Shown: one piece after another, positions 46,840-58,255 of the stretch
How the letters are laid out: each line of letters begins with the position of its first letter
Numbering within the stretch: position 1 is the stretch's first letter
Assembly: GCF_028453695.1 (NCBI RefSeq)
Contig: NC_135781.1
Coordinates: forward strand, 558,001 to 622,000
DNA length: 64,000 nt
Direction of reading: 5' to 3'
From: Augochlora pura
Lineage: Eukaryota; Arthropoda; Insecta; Hymenoptera; Halictidae
Program-made: the position numbers and the translations under genes
Notes under the pieces: model-generated
The model's database searches: none
What the model saw: only the letters and a program-made list of their open reading frames with translations
What the model was told of the DNA's origin: nothing

Positions 46840-46880
46840 GAGTTTCGAGTTTCGAGTTTCGAGTTTCGAGTTTCGAGTGT
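46840..46880. repeat. (GAGTTTC)n 7-mer repeat
   Basis: About five and a half perfect copies. Confidence 0.9.
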
Positions 46881-47682
46881 CGGTCACGGCGCGTCTCGTT
46901 AGATCTCGCGCAATCAGCGGCTCGATCTTTCGGCGAGGAGCCATTTGTACCCGACCGGAGGACGATCCTACGGTGGAGGCATCTCCGAAAATTCGCCACG
47001 GACCTTAGCGGACACCCTCATCAGGGGTGGAAAGGGTTCGGCCAGCATTCATCGCCCCCCTCGGCGTAATCCGCCTCGTGTATCCTCTAGCCGCAGATAA
47101 TGCGTGCTCGCGGCTGATCGGCGCGGCGGACTGCATCGCGAAAGAAACCGCTCGGAAGATGGAAAGAGAACAAACAGACAGAGAGAGAGAGAGAGAGAGA
47201 GAGAGGGTTGAAAGCAGACGAAAACAAGAGACGACGCAGTGCTGCCATTTCTCGAAAATCTGACTAAACGTCAATTTCAAGCACAATCTAGCAACTATAG
47301 GAGATTTATTGTTATTTCTTGAATTTATATTTCAACTTTGATACAGGAATAATTGTATATTTTTCACTGACTGTTCCAGAGTAATTTTTATCCTAGCAAA
47401 ATTTAGATTTAGGAAATTGTTAAAAGTGAGCTAATCCTCTGCGAAATGAGTTGCAGTACAAGCGTCCAATCCATCAAATTTACATAAAATTATCTCAGTT
47501 CTATACTTTTAATGTTAAGATTTTCTTGACAAGACGGGCGCAACGACCAGCTCAAGAAACACAGTTGTCCACGAAAATTCGCTAAAATTCCGAATTTGAA
47601 ATTTTCAAGAAATGGCACCACTGTCTCGCGGCGATGAGGACTAGAACTGGAGGCGACGAGAGGGGATGGCGGGGAGAAAGCA
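46881..47682. other. Non-coding; (GA)13 inside
   Basis: (GA)n at 47180-47206. 47280-47600 is AT-rich. No gene recognised. Confidence 0.45.
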
Positions 47683-47740
47683 AGAGAGAGAGGGAGAGAG
47701 AGAGAGAGAGAGGGGGGGGGGAGAGAGGGAGAGGGAGGGA
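47683..47740. repeat. GA-rich tract with G9 run
   Basis: AG dinucleotides interrupted by a run of G at about 47712-47721, then GAGAGGGA-type repeats. Confidence 0.85.
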
Positions 47741-48130
47741 AAGGTAAAACAGGACCCGGCGGGACGAGGGCGCGAGTCGACAGGGTCGGGGCGGAGGGGG
47801 GTTAGACGTCGGTGCATAATCGATGATCACAGTCATAATAAATGAAGTATGTCTTGGTAGGAGGTGGGTAGGGTGTAGGTACCTGACGACGGCCCCGGGC
47901 GTCCGCAGGAAGATCATCTTCTCCGGCCGTAATCCGAGGTGTGCGTCGCGTATCGCGTATCCGATCGGAATCTCCAGCACTCCCTTGGACCGGACCGAAA
48001 GTAGCTAATCATAATAACGTGCCGGTACCCTAGTACCCAGGTGCGTGCACGCCCTGCTACGATTACCCGGCATTATAAATTTCAGTTGCCCTCGACGCGT
48101 ATAAACTCTCGCTCTCCGCTTTCCTCGCGG
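47741..48130. other. Non-coding stretch
   Basis: CCCAG followed by GTGCGT at 48041 is a fair donor on the plus strand, without a defined exon. Confidence 0.3.
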
Positions 48131-48137
48131 ACGGCGA

Positions 48138-48171
<34 letters not shown>
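48131..48171. repeat. (GAC)n trinucleotide repeat
   Basis: About eleven GAC units; reads as a threonine run in one plus-strand frame. Confidence 0.9.
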
Positions 48172-48524
48172 CACGAAGCCGTCCGCCGATTCCGTCCGCG
48201 ACGCTCCTCCGACGTCTTTCCGGCGCAGAAAAAAAGCTGCCGCTCGCGATGGCGGACCCGTCGGGTACCGTACCACCGGGCTTGCTCGTTCAAGACCGCT
48301 CTCGCAGCTCTCGGATCGATAGCCTGGATCTCTCGCGTCTCGCTCGTCTTCGTTAGGGCACGCCGCAGCCGCGATAGGAGCTGCGAGAGCGTCGATCGCC
48401 CGATAAAACCGCCGAGAAAATATCTTTCTTTTTGGCGTGCTCGTTGCTGTGTGCGCGCCAGTCGTACGGTTCCAGTCGTACGTTTAGCCTTTTACGATCC
48501 CGTTCTCGCTTTCTTTTGTTGCAG

Positions 48525-48707
48525 AAGCACACGGACAACGCCGTTCGATTATATCGCCGACACATGTAACTTCGCTTAGCTTCGTCGAGGAGTTCCAGAG
48601 TCGTTGTTCCGTGCAATCGAATCGTGACTTGTATATTTCCAAGGCTTCTTGCTTCTTCGCCGAGAACTTTCATTTAGTTCTAACGTTAACAGAGACGAGT
48701 CTAGCGG
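48525..48707 (+). other. Candidate exon after a very strong acceptor
   Basis: The run TCTCGCTTTCTTTTGTTGCAG ends at 48524 with about 17 pyrimidines before the AG, the best 3' splice site in the window. From 48525 one frame is open for 61 codons (AHGQRRSIISPTHVTSLSF...) to a stop at about 48726; the other two frames stop after 14 and 17 codons. No family recognised. A terminal coding exon, UTR exon or chance match all remain possible. Immediately upstream donors are too close for an intron, so any partner exon is further left. Confidence 0.25.
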
Positions 48708-48726
48708 TTTGCGCCGACGCTTGTTG

Positions 48727-51581
48727 AATTTTCCGAGACGAAAGCATTCGCGAATCGTGGACGCTCTCCGAACGGTCGAGAACACCGACCAGATAATGCA
48801 CGGCTTCTTGTTTATCGCTGTTGTTAGTTGAAATTCTCCGGACTCTTTTGTTATAATGCTCGAGCATGATGTTTCTCGCTTTCCCGTGTCTCACCAGCGT
48901 CTAAGGATAACACGCACTCGATTTATCGGAACACGATAACTATCGCGGAGCGGAGTTTGAAACGCCGCTGGCAACATCGCGGATTTCTCTTCGTGGCGCG
49001 TGTATTTTGTACGAAAACTTGGATATAAATTCATTTCTTGAATATATTTTTCCGCTTTTGCCGTGCACCGAAATAAATGATATCACGGCCGGGTTATCTG
49101 GCCGGTTCATCGTACTTTCTAAACCGGGGGAACGCACAATAAACGATCCACGAACAGTTTAAACCCATCGATTCTGCAGTCGAAAAATATCTGCTCGGGG
49201 CGGACTTCTCTTCTTAATGATGAAATACGTAGTCTACTATAAACGGGTTAGCTCGAACTTGCTTCTTGCGCCAAGAATATTTCTTGAATGTTGTTGGGAT
49301 GGAATATGTTATAATAACAAGACGAAACGACGCCCTCTTATCATTAATATACAGTCTCGTTCACCTTATTATTATTACAATACATTCTATTACAACAACT
49401 TTAATGAAGTTTTCTTGGTACAGGAAGCAATTTTAAATTCATCTGTTTATTGCAATATATATATTATATATTTAATATAAGCGAATTATAAAATAATAAA
49501 AATGAAGGGAGGATGCTGTCGAGGAGATATTCGTAGCCGCATTAGCAAATTACAAGATGAACGGGTACAAAATGCGCAAGAAATTCGATACTCACAATAG
49601 ACATTGATATCGAGAATTTTCGGTTTAATCAGCCGCGTGTGTTTACCGGAACTAGGTGTGTACGCAGGGCAACTATCAGCGGCGAAGCCGGTATTTACCG
49701 AAATCGTATTCGACGAGTTTACATCGAAACCAGTTTCGGTGCTTACAGAGAATAACGGGGGAGCCATCGAACGACGGGACGCGCGGACGTGGACGCGACG
49801 CCGCGTTTCGATCGAATTACATCGGGTACGCGTCTTATTAGCATATTCGTAACGATTAATTGAAAATACATCGCAGGTGTTACGAACAAATATTTAAAAA
49901 TCAATATTAAACGCGCGGCGTCGGCGGTGCGCCGGGGTCGCGGCTTCGACGCGTATTTAACGCACAATCTGAAACACCGATCAGAATAATTCCAGCAACG
50001 AGAGAGACACGCTCGGGAACGGCGGAAATTTTGTCGGATGTTGATTCGTCGACCTGCTAAATTCAATTATTGTCAAAGCCGTGTCTGCTCCGATGACTCG
50101 AATTAATTATTACATTCGCGATTCTTTTCCGGACGCTTTTAGGCGAATTTTGATTCGACGCTGGGACCAAAGGTCGGATAAAACAAAAGCGTTCGTTTGC
50201 TAAATTAATTCGTTCCGGATGCCACGTTTCGCGACAGGAGTTTCATTAAATACGGCAAACAATTGACATGGCGAACAAACGGAAATTAACTTCTTCGCTG
50301 GAAGGATTCCGTACATGATAATGCGCTTTTCGAGGAAGTAAAAGTCTCGTGAAAAAATTCGCGAGCTTGTTTTTTTTCGTGGGTATATATATATATGTGT
50401 ATATATCTGTATAGTACGCAGTTTATTACATTTTTCCTGTACACCGTGTTTGAAGACCTCATAAAACTGCTTCCGAGTGGGAGAATAAAATGCGACGCGC
50501 GGGCCGAGCACGGTAGAAACAAGAAGAAGAAGAAATTCTTCCCCGCAGGTGGGGTAGAAAGTTTCCGGGAGGCTATGGTACTCCTATCAACAACCCGGTC
50601 CTTTGAGGTTTCGACCCTAATTGCGCGCGACTACCGAACATCGTAAACTCTTCTAATTCGTGTACGTACGCGCGCCCGGTGTTTATCGTACACCAAACGA
50701 CATTCGTTCGTTATCGCGGCAAATTGTGCAATTTATACAATTTATAGAATTTCCGCGCGCCGCTCGGAACGAAAAGTACGTCTCGATGAACGGGTTTCTC
50801 GTCCGCGCGTTTTATCGCGTACTCGAACAGCTTCCCGCAGCTGTTTCCGAGCGAGATATTCATACGGTTTCTCGCATTTGCATTTCTCGCGAATCTTTGC
50901 GCGGTCTCTCTTGAAAAATATGCTAGTAAATACAATCGACCGATCGCGGTCGAGGCATCTTTGCAATTCGTCCGTATTTATTCGCGAAGTAGCAAGAAAA
51001 GCGGTCCAGAACCAATTACTCTATCGAAATAATATTTCGCGGAACATTGTATCGACAAAAATTTGTAATCTCGAAAGCACCGTAATTATCAGCGCGATCT
51101 CGAACTCTGTCCCGAGGGGGCAAAGGGTTAATATCAATACCTTTGACGACCTTCCGCACCGGAATTTCATTTCAAGATGAATCCAGTTGATCAAACTGAA
51201 ACGAATTACGCCGATCCAAAGCGGAAGGAACCTCGATCGTTGAAATATTCATCGTTGCGCGGCGCCGAAGATACGCAACGCCGAGTCGCACTTAATTATT
51301 CTATATAACTTCCAACTTACATATTTATTACCGCTACTTTTCTTCCTCGGGAATTTCATTTCTCGCGAGCTTTCTAAACTCCGATTACCTCGGAGAAATT
51401 TCCGAGGATAAAAGAATCATCGGGCGTGCAAAGATCCGGGCGGCGCGTTGCAACTAAACAAAATCAACACACCCGACCTCGAAGTTTCGCGCACGCGAAC
51501 ACTATTCGCAAGCGAAACGTTAGACCCCGCTCGTGCCCAGAAGGTATATTTGCACAGCAAAGGGTTGAAATCTTGGCGGCG
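48727..51581. other. Non-coding stretch
   Basis: AT-rich at 49220-49620. Contains a short (TA)n near 50386-50402 and nothing recognisable as a gene. Confidence 0.4.
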
Positions 51582-51617
51582 TGGCGAGGCGAGGCGAGGC
51601 GAGGCAAGGCGAGGCGC
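51582..51617. repeat. (GGCGA)n pentamer repeat
   Basis: Seven tandem units, one mutated to GGCAA. Same unit as at 40232. Confidence 0.9.
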
Positions 51618-52649
51618 GCGTTGCCGTGAGGAAAGTGTTCGAAATCGTAGGAACGTCTAGCAGAGCTCTCGCGTTGGCCGCCGCCGTTTAATCTCCGATC
51701 CGAATTAGGCGTTCCCTCCGACGACTCGTTGGACACTATCCAGCGGATAGATAGGTGTCCTCTTGCAGCGATCCTCCTGTCCGCGAGCTCGCAGGAGGCC
51801 GTAGAAACGCGACGCCGACTTTCGCGATGATTTACGACTGCCGCGCGCCAACTCGACAAGAGACCGAGGCCGCTCCGAGGCGAAACGACGGGAACGGTCC
51901 ATGAAAGAACTCCATAACACGCTGCGTGTAAACAACGTGGCGGATAAGTACTAATAGTTAGCATGCTCGTTAAAGTTCGACGATCGCGGGGCGCCGATCG
52001 CCTCCCTTACGACGCTCCACGAACTCTGGAGCTTGCTCCGGAGACAGATGCTCGGTATCCTCTGCTCGATTTCGATTGATATTACGTTCGGCTAACGAGA
52101 TGTTCTAACATCGCTTATGCGAGTACATGCAGGGTGACGCGAGATTCAGAGCTTGAGTATTTCGCATTTGCAACAATGTTGAAAATTTCTAGGACAAAAT
52201 ATCCTAGTTTTTGAAATCCCCAAAGTTTTTGGAATTGTAACCTTTTTACCGACCTCACAACTGTACGTTGAAACGAGGGTTTCAGCACCTTGTTATTATA
52301 ATCGGGATAATTACAGGCTTTCTTGATTTATTCATATATTTTACCCGGCTTTGTAAAGGATACCATACACGCTGTGAAATCGCTCGCATACGCTCCTCGC
52401 AACTGCACGCGCAAACTTTATACATTCAGTGCATAGGAGTAATGCGAGATGACGCGATTACACAAGGTCCATTAAATTAGTATTACGCGATCGATAATTT
52501 AGATCCCTCGCGGTGCATTCGACGAGGTCCAAGTACGACTATGAAATCGATTGTGGAGCCTAATCGGAGCCCGCGAAGCCTGACACGAGTCATCGGTTAG
52601 AACCTTAATGCTATGCAAATGGCACGAAACCGGCGCAATATTTCGATCG

Positions 52650-52651
<2 letters not shown>
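51618..52651. other. Non-coding stretch
   Basis: A 166-codon minus-strand frame (51464-51964) is Arg/Ser-rich and unrecognised. Confidence 0.35.

Positions 52652-52700
<49 letters not shown>
52652..52700. repeat. (TC)24 microsatellite
   Basis: The longest uninterrupted dinucleotide run in the window, about 49 bp. Confidence 0.95.
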
Positions 52701-52703
<3 letters not shown>

Positions 52704-53720
52704 GAAGTTGCGCCAAATAAAGTACTGTAATCGCGTGCCGATGTTTGAGGCGCGCTCGCGCGTTTCCGTCCTCGTCGCTCCGCGATCTCCGCGCGGCTTT
52801 TTTTTCATGAAAAATGACCGCAGGAACATTACGACCGGTGGGACTGTTGTAATTATAGCGCCACAAGTGTAATGTCTTTATAACTCACGCGACGTCGGGA
52901 ACTGGTTTAGAAGCGTATAGATCGTCGGTGCCGTATGTTTAACTACTTTATGGCGGTAAAACTAATAGCAGATCACGGCCGCGCTCTCAGCGGTGTCCGC
53001 GGCGAGTCGAGTCGAGTCGAGTCGAGTCGCGTCGCGTCGCGAGGATCGAGGAACCCTCGTCTTCGTGCAGCTCGGCTCGCCGTTCGCGAATTCTCCGCGA
53101 CGATGGACGAGACGGGCAAATTATAAGCCCGCGGAATATATATTTTACCAAAACACAACGCGAACACGTAATTTGCTTGCGCTCGCTCGCTCGCTCGCTC
53201 GCGATACCCGGCGCGTACGCGTATGAATAATTCGATTACTTCTGGAAACTCTGCGTGTGATTCACTTTTCCCGCGGCTCCAGCAAAAAGTTATCGCGCCG
53301 AATCGATCAATCCGATTATTAGTCGGCGGCCGTTTACGCAATTTCCGGTGATCGGCGTGAAATTTTCAATAATATCATTGATTGACACTCGATGAACGTT
53401 TAATCTCTCGACGCTCGCGCGCGCTCCGCGATGCCACGCGTGCAATTTTGCTTGAAACCCTTGACAAATTTCTGCAACTTGGAAAATGCGCTATCGGTGC
53501 AGAAATATTCTTCGAGTTTGCGCACGAATCCGTGGCGTTAAGATTCGAGCGGCGAAGCTAGGATTCATTTAAACCCCCAGTCTAAAATATTTAATTGACA
53601 ATGATGGTGCATCTAAAAGGAATCAATGAAACTGTAAAAGATCCTAAGCATAGTTTACCACACTCCTGCTTCGAAAGGAAAAAATTGAAATCCGAGTGTC
53701 TGAGAGCAGAGACTTACCCT
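52701..53720. other. Non-coding; two short repeats
   Basis: (GAGTC)n then (GCGTC)n at 53003-53041 and (GCTC)n at 53180-53202. A 76-codon ATG frame (53595-53825) runs into the left end of the MITE and is not convincing. Confidence 0.45.
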
Positions 53721-54096
53721 TTAAACCCCTTGCCGTTTCGCTTTAATGAATCAGAAAATCTGGCGGGGAAGATTTCTGAAACTAACCTTTCGTTGCCAAT
53801 ATTTAAACATCAGAGGATCGTTTAGAATGTTGTTCCCTCCTTTCACAAAAAAGGACGATTTTTCATTGTCCAGAGTAGAAGAAGATTGTTTTAAAATGTT
53901 CTCTTGGCTTTGAAAGCTGATGCTTGCAGAAGTTCTGTTTTTATTGGCAAAATACTGAGTCCAGGAGCTTTTCTAACATCCTTGCGAAACAAAATTCTAT
54001 TTGAGCAACCCGATAGGTGTAAATCATCTTTTTCTTTCTTTTAATGATTCAAATAATTATGAAAATTGCAAAGAAAATGGTACGGTAAGGGGTTAA
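53721..54096. mobile_element. piggyBac-type MITE with TTAA ends
   Basis: CCCTTTAAACCCCTTGCCG at 53717-53735 is matched in inverted orientation by CGGTAAGGGGTTAAAGGG at 54083-54100. The inverted ends therefore share TTAAxCCCCTTxCCG, with TTAA at both outer borders, 376 bp apart. TTAA target duplication and a run of C after it are the hallmark of piggyBac-type elements. The interior is AT-rich and encodes no transposase, so this is a non-autonomous copy. Ends are seen; family is inferred. Confidence 0.6.
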
Positions 54097-54426
54097 AGGG
54101 AGAATGTTGTAAGAATTGCTTAGCGAAACAGCAATCAGAATTAATATTTGGTTAATACACTGTTCATATTAAATTGTCATAATTTCGTCTAAAATGAATC
54201 TGGCGAGAATAAATCTGCCCTGCTTTCGGAGCTTGGAACCTCTGCTATCGCGAGACACCTTTCGTTTCTGTCCACGGTGACGTCGTTGCACGCAGAGAAT
54301 CAAAATCTACAGAAGGAAGTAATGTCTCTGAAAATCAGCGATTCGGTGTTCCCCTTCGCCGGGGGTTTTCCCAGACGGCGATAAAAAAAAGGGGCTGGCC
54401 CCGGGTGAAACGGGAAAAGGCACTCG
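54097..54426. other. Non-coding stretch
   Basis: Nothing recognised. Confidence 0.4.
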
Positions 54427-54747
54427 TTAACAGAGAGCATCGCAATAATGGCGGTAATAAGAATGTTGGTTGGTCGGGAACGGCACGAGGGAAACATTCG
54501 GAGACGAATAGAGGCGATTTTCGGCGAGCAGACGGAGGATCGTCGGCCGATATACGTCTAGAAGGTCTGCACGTACACGCGCGTCTCTCTCTACACGTAG
54601 AAACGCGTCTCTATACACGTAGAGCGGATCTCTCCCTCCCCGAGAGGGAAGTTCTTGGCGAAACCCCTCGGCGAAAAGGGTTTCTAGCTCCTGGTGATTG
54701 GTGTAAGTTAGCCCTCTGGGCAGAGAAAACGGACTCGGGGGGCGCAT
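54427..54747 (-). CDS. Unrecognised 106-codon ORF (doubtful gene)
   Basis: A true ATG opens MRPPSPFSLPRGLTYTNHQE and the frame closes 106 codons later. The middle (DPLYVYRDAFLRVERDAR, RADLLDVYRPTILRLLAEN) is compatible with an amphipathic helix and is not low-complexity, although part of it comes from a 20-bp imperfect direct repeat at about 54579-54624. No family recognised. The plus strand is also open here (54405-54827, no ATG start). It stands head to head with the ORF at 55029, about 280 bp apart. Confidence 0.15.
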   Translation of the reverse strand: MRPPSPFSLPRGLTYTNHQELETLFAEGFRQELPSRGGRDPLYVYRDAFLRVERDARVRADLLDVYRPTILRLLAENRLYSSPNVSLVPFPTNQHSYYRHYCDALC

Positions 54748-55028
54748 GCGCCAGCCACGGGGATCCCCTTTGCTTTAGGGTTAGCCGCGGTCCTCCCTGC
54801 GGCCCTGCGGCCAACAGCCCAGGATGACACGCCCCGGGCTACCAGATCAATAAGATCCCTTATACCTACCAACCAACCTACCTACCTCTTTGGTTACGCC
54901 CTGAGATATACGCCGGTTTAAATTTGCAATACGTACCGGCCGTGTATAGAGCGCGCGGAGCACATCCTTTTGTGCCTTCGAGAACTCAAGGGGAAACCAT
55001 CTTCTCGAGTGTGTCTCAATGGGCTCTG

Positions 55029-55328
55029 ATGAAACTTTCCACGGCGGCCGAAGTGTTGGAAAATATTGTGCAAATGGAGGGCCGGGGCCCGGCGATTTTC
55101 CGAATAGCAGATTTCTACGCAACCCGAATTTCACAAATCGCTACCATCGACGAATATCTTTCGATCGACGATGTTTCGCTTTCCAGATATTTTCATGGAC
55201 GACGGTGTAATAATAGGCGAGTAGATTGTACGAAAATATTTGGGCGCTACTCGATCATCCTCGAAAAGAATATCGAATCTGTTTCTTCTTCCAAAGACTA
55301 CGCATTTGAACTCTTTATCGACCGATAG
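55029..55328 (+). CDS. Unrecognised protein-like 99-codon ORF
   Basis: ATG at 55029 starts MKLSTAAEVLENIVQMEGRG; the same frame is open upstream to 54924 without another ATG. The product is about 99 residues, soluble, mixed charge, with a likely N-terminal helix (TAAEVLENIVQ) and no repeats, and ends KDYAFELFIDR. Codon choice is mixed. It is one of the most protein-like frames in the window, yet no family or motif is recognised. It may be an orphan small protein or an exon with an acceptor near CCTTCGAG at 54980. A minus-strand frame of 95 codons (54847-55134) overlaps its first part. Confidence 0.2.
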   Translation: MKLSTAAEVLENIVQMEGRGPAIFRIADFYATRISQIATIDEYLSIDDVSLSRYFHGRRCNNRRVDCTKIFGRYSIILEKNIESVSSSKDYAFELFIDR

Positions 55329-57175
55329 CCTATACATCGGTTTTTCACCTCTACTGGCAGCTTTGCGAATGGGTTGGTCGTGGCACCAAATAATTTGTGT
55401 TCTATTGTTGACGTAAAAGTATTAGATTCTACTACCGTACACTTCCATATTATCGTATAATATTTTAAATATCGGATACCTTTCGCGACGAATAAAATAA
55501 ATAAATGAGATAGACGATCGGTCGGTGAAAGTGTCAAAATCTAGCCATCGACGCGTTCGCCGAATCGATCTCCGTTAAATCGAGCGCTGCAAACCTCCTC
55601 GAAATCGTTGTACAACGCAAGGCTGTTCGCCGCATTGTTTTACATTTCCTAAAAACTAGGAAAGCATTTATCGAGCGGCCGAGCAAAGCGTGACCGACCC
55701 GATACGCGTCGACGGTATACACCGTTGCGCGAACCGGCAATTCGAAGCGTAACAAAAATGCTGGGCTAAACTATCAGAAACATAATTACCGTTGTTTTGT
55801 CGGAACGATATATATAAAAAAAGAAAAAATACAAAAGAACAGAATGCCATGAATGGAACGGGGAAATTGGGAGAGGGGAGAGGGGAGGAAAAGGTGTGTG
55901 CACGCGTGGAACAGAGGCACGGACGAGCTGTGTAAAAAGATGAGAGCGCGCGGAGTTTCGGGGCACAGTGATGACCGCATCTCGTTAAAAGGCCTCCCTT
56001 CCAATTTCGCCAGCTCGATCTGAAATTTTCTTGCACGCTCGCGTGCACGCCCTGGGCTGTCACGATTCGGACCTAACTGCCGCGTTCGTACAACCGATTC
56101 AGGAATTCCTCGTAAGGCAATTTCATCCGAGGAATTCCTGTTCCGACCGTACGCGTACGTCCTGTACACCGACCTAGCTATTCATTTGCGGGAAAGCATC
56201 TTAATTTCGGCCGGCCGGCCGGTCGGTTGCTCGTCGGCTAGTCGAGAGCCAGTGAACGTTGCTATTGAAAACTATTGAAAAACGGGGGTTTGGAAGTCAC
56301 GGGATTTTTACCATCGATATTGTTGACTTCGACGAGAAGGCTCGTCGCCTGGAACTTGTCAGGTTATGTCAGGTTATGCCGTGAATTTTCGTAGTATTAT
56401 TGTAGTAGAATTATTACGTGGCATTGATACAGCAGTATTGCTGTGTAATATTATCAAATTAGTAACAATAGTAACATTATCTTCGTTACTTTCTTCAAGC
56501 GTTGATTCTGCTTTCCTCCCAATCTACAAAATATGAATTATATCGTAAGCGAAGTAACGAAAACATTTAGCAAACATTCAGAATTTTTTGATGCAGAAAG
56601 TAATGCTTCTAGGAAAAAGGCAGCGTATAGAATACAATCGAGTCAGACAAAGCGTGAAGTCGAAAGGTCAACGAAACAACCGAGTGAAGGTTCGTGAATC
56701 GAAATTAGGTAAATTTCATCAACTGTTGATAGAGGAAGCGAGCAGTTTGTAGTAGCAATAAAGGGACGAGGGGATAGTAAAACGTTCTACGAAACGGTCG
56801 GAGGAATTTCATTCATTCGTTCATTGGTCAGGTAGCCGATCAGAGAAATCTACCCTCTGGACTGCCCCCGGGTTAAATCGGGTCGTCGACCAGAACGATG
56901 GAACTGGAGGCACTCGATGCGTCCGCGTGGTCAGCAAAGATCGGAGCGCGGTGTAGTCGTACAATCAACCGTTCCCCGTGAAAATAACATGATTATGATT
57001 GGCGCGTCAAGCTCGGCGAAGGGGAGCGTTATTTGTGGAAGCTGACGAAACGGAACAAAACTAAACGCGGTTAGTTACACGCTGCTGCCACGTCTTGGAC
57101 ACAGTTCTCTTCATCCGTCTGAAGGCAGTCGTTTTCTTCGCGAGTATTTTCTGTTCTTCGCAGTCGGAATGAAAG
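55329..57175. other. Non-coding stretch
   Basis: Includes a 10-bp duplication TCAGGTTATG/TCAGGTTATG near 56360 and AT-rich sequence at 56380-56720. No gene recognised. Confidence 0.4.
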
Positions 57176-57235
57176 TTTATTTTATCCTTCTACAATGCAA
57201 TTAGTTTATTTTTCAACCTTCTACATTGCAATTAG
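57176..57235. repeat. 30-bp tandem duplication
   Basis: Two adjacent copies (29 and 31 bp) that both begin TTTATTTT and end TGCAATTAG, differing at about five positions. Confidence 0.9.
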
Positions 57236-57327
57236 GAGATTCTGCATCGCGGAAGGACGGGCAGCGGTGTTAATGTCGTAGTTTTCCGCAATTATCGTGT
57301 CCGAGGTTTCTGATGTAAACAGCACGA

Positions 57328-57711
57328 ATGTTTCTTAATATAGTAACGAGAATGCTTCATCTCCCGAGAATGCATTCTCCACAGCTTGGAAGAAATTTCA
57401 GAAAAACAGCAAGAGGGAGCATAGCCTGGAGAAGAAGGCGTTCCTCGATTTTTGCAGGTTATTGTTATCGAAAACTTGGCTCAATAAAGCTGTCGGCTTT
57501 TAATGAAGCAGGGATCCCCGAAGTTCAACTTCTTCGCGAACAATTGTTGAAGACAAACTGTTCTTCCGACAGCGTCGGACCCTTGACTCGGCAATGCCGG
57601 AAACTTGAGGTAATTGAAATTCTCGAAGAAAAAGCAGCACCGGCCAAGCTGGTGAAATTCTACAGCCGGAATAGAAAAAAGCGAGAGAAAAATATCCATA
57701 TATTATCGTAG
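57328..57711 (+). CDS. Unrecognised 127-codon ORF with internal acceptor
   Basis: The frame opens with ATG (MFLNIVTRML...) and ends at a TAG at 57711. A strong splice acceptor, CCTCGATTTTTGCAG, ends at 57457 inside it, so the last 84 codons could be a terminal exon by themselves. This part reads naturally: GYCYRKLGSIKLSAFNEAG, then a charged helix-like segment (LEVIEILEEKAAPAKLVKFY) and a basic tail with a possible nuclear signal (RNRKKREK). No family recognised. Partner exons and a promoter were not identified; chance is possible. Confidence 0.22.
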   Translation: MFLNIVTRMLHLPRMHSPQLGRNFRKTARGSIAWRRRRSSIFAGYCYRKLGSIKLSAFNEAGIPEVQLLREQLLKTNCSSDSVGPLTRQCRKLEVIEILEEKAAPAKLVKFYSRNRKKREKNIHILS

Positions 57712-58255
57712 GACCATGCGAAGCGACATTCGATCGACACGGGCACCGGAAACATGCTCCGTTCTCGCGTTTCTAAACGCATCGAGCCAGACGTCGCGCA
57801 CAAAGTATTTCGAAACAAACTGTCCGCGTTGCAAACAACCGCGCGTCACTGCGAGCGCTCGAAAAGCAGTCGCGGATACTGTCGAACACGAAAAATTCCA
57901 AAAATCCCGACAGATATAAACAGTTGTTTCACCCCCATTCGAGGAAACGAAGCGAATACCTGGGACCGGCGACGAGAAGAGAAAAAGGAGGATGAGAACG
58001 ACGCGCGCAGATAGCGAGAAGACGGGAAAGTCCGATCGGGTTCGAGGCGCATCTAGACACGCTGGAACTTCGGGGCCGCATGCCGCGTCTTTTGAAGCCG
58101 GGCCCAATATCGGTCGGCGAGATCTGGGCCCGCGGGAGGGGGCCCTCGGAGGAGTAAGAGATAAAGAGCGATCCTTTATTGCGAAAATAAAATCCTCACG
58201 ACATTATCCCGAGGTTTATCCGCGACGGAGAGAAGCCGGCTGGAAAGCGCGGAGA
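57712..58255. other. Non-coding stretch
   Basis: A 134-codon minus-strand frame (57703-58107) overlaps 86- and 158-codon plus-strand frames. None is recognised. Confidence 0.35.
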
